DNA of 20,469 nt, from the NCBI RefSeq assembly GCF_000003605.2, contig NW_003140812.1, positions 644,935 through 665,403 of the forward strand, in the 5' to 3' direction. The notes beneath the pieces are model-generated. The model saw only the letters and a program-made list of their open reading frames with translations, was not told the origin of the DNA and ran no database searches. Positions 19,041-20,469 of this stretch are shown here, in pieces; the stretch's first letter is position 1; the number at the start of each line of letters is the position of its first letter. This DNA is from Saccoglossus kowalevskii. Its lineage: Eukaryota; Hemichordata; Enteropneusta; Harrimaniidae. Position numbers and translations under genes: made by a program.

Positions 19041-20469
19041 AAATGATGTGAGAGGTCATTGCATGTTATTATGCACACCAGGGAGCAAAAAAAGCAAACA
19101 TCCATGATATCTGAGGAAGGCACACTCGTTAGCTTTCTACACTGTGCTACACTGGACCATGTTATTTATGAGGGTTTCTGGTGTTAGAAATCCACATTCA
19201 CAATGTGTAATCTAAATAATTTTCCTTATCAGCGAAATGATTGCTTATCTTGGCTGTTATTAGCCGTAATGTGAAGTCATATTAATGGCAAAATGCCTGT
19301 CATCATTATACACTTTTCTTGTAGAAACAATAAAACTAATAATCTTTAAACGATCTCTATCAAACCTGTATAGACTTTGGAGGGATTTTTTTCGTGTCTA
19401 CAGTGTATATGGGAAAACTTCATAACATTTTGGTTAAAACATTTTTCATGTAGAAAATTGAGAGATCAAATGCCATGCTGGAAAACTACTTTTTCATTAT
19501 GTCATTTCTTTGAATGAGGAAATCTATTTTTTTCATGTGCTTTTTTTCTTTACAAAGATTTTCTCCCTTTCAGAATTTTCTAAGATTACTTTATTATGTT
19601 GGATTTTTCGTAAATGTTATCAATTGAGCACGCACTTTACAGGGCAAGCCATGTGTATTGTGTGTATGTTTGTAATGCATCAGAGCCTGATTAACTAGTG
19701 TTTTTGGTTTATGTTAGGGATATTGTTCATTTATTTTTATTTATTAAATCACAGATCATTTGTCAGTTTAGATTCATTTAAATCAACTTGTTTGTCTATA
19801 CATATGTTAATTGTCCAACGTTTTTATGTTTCTACAACATAGTCCCTGATTTGGTAGTCTACATTATGGTGTAAATTTGCACAACTTAATAAAATTGTAA
19901 TACTTAGCAAAAAAAAGTTGGATACATACAACCAAGCTCAAATTCCCAAGCACGTATCATTACACAGAGCTACGTGCTATGATAAGAGAAATTATCCGAA
20001 GGATCTAAATACTGTTCATACATCTCCGATTAATATTTAATGGCCGAGCTAATTTATGATAGGTATAATTAACCCAATGTGTTGTTATTTCACAAATCAG
20101 CTTCACTTGTATTTATAAATGCTACCTTATTTACTAATATTAAATCTATATTAAGTCTCGCACTTCAGGCAGACAATGGTTATTTAGCAAAGTTAAATAA
20201 CAATTGCCAGGTGGTTTTATCAGAATTGCACTCCAGCAAATATTGATATATTATGTCATAGTTTTGTACATTTAGGCTAGGCCATTAGTGACTAGACTAT
20301 CTTGATACGCACTAACGTAATGTACACTACATCGAAATTGTTTACTGTATTGAATTTTATTAGCAATATTGACCAGAACATAATTTACGAAATAATATGA
20401 TGCAATGTGGATGTTTGGGGCATCTCATAAACATAATATACAATTAGTAATAATAATAACTTTATTGTC
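19041..20469. other. AT-rich sequence, no gene recognised
   Basis: No convincing exon on either strand. A minus-strand tgtgccttcctcag near 19111-19124 looks like a splice acceptor, but the following frame is short. A perfect 8-bp stem AGCACGTA/TACGTGCT at 19949-19978 (14-nt loop) is the only structure noted. Confidence 0.5.

Overview
This window is intron-rich, AT-rich (roughly two-thirds A+T) eukaryotic genomic DNA, most likely from a marine invertebrate. A lophotrochozoan such as a bivalve mollusc is my best guess. The reasons are canonical GT-AG introns, an AATAAA polyadenylation signal, abundant microsatellites and (most suggestive) non-autonomous repeats carrying internal tandem units of about 140-160 bp, which resemble the 'pearl'/HINE elements described in bivalves. 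The taxon is inferred from general character, not from a species-specific match. There is no prokaryotic signal, no CRISPR array, and I recognised no rRNA or tRNA gene.

One gene is firmly identified. The last four coding exons of a ZIP-family metal transporter, best matched to SLC39A13 (ZIP13), lie on the + strand (409-459, 912-1044, 2461-2560, 2900-2975), followed by a short 3' UTR with AATAAA at 3125-3130. They encode the C-terminal 119 residues from the HEIPHE metal-binding helix to the stop. The 5' part of the gene lies upstream of the window.

The remaining ~17 kb is mostly intergenic or intronic DNA with repeats. In order: a degenerate tandem array (5280-6040); a fold-back sequence (6390-6467); a CpG-rich 212-bp block flanked by ~115-bp direct repeats (8415-8855); two candidate minus-strand exons (9152-9377, 9639-9843); an AAT microsatellite containing a 50-N assembly gap (9979-10137); CpG-richer patches around 10650-10900, 11460-11760 and 12100-12750, the last a possible divergent promoter; a short interstitial telomeric tract (13009-13026); a headed tandem-unit element (13319-13930) whose 3' half recurs at positions 1-274; an ~80-bp tandem array (14967-15291); an element with an exact 157-bp internal period, inverted ends and a terminal hairpin (17624-18449); a hidden 73-codon minus-strand reading frame (18601-18823); and a compound pentanucleotide satellite (18826-19040).

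I did not find a clearly novel biological system. The most notable pattern is that three repeat elements share one architecture: a GTCCGT/GTCTGT-type head, then 140-180 bp tandem units carrying a core like GAAACTTGGTACAT. Two of them also end in a palindrome or hairpin. Candidate genes other than ZIP13 rest on open frames and splice-like signals only and are marked low confidence.
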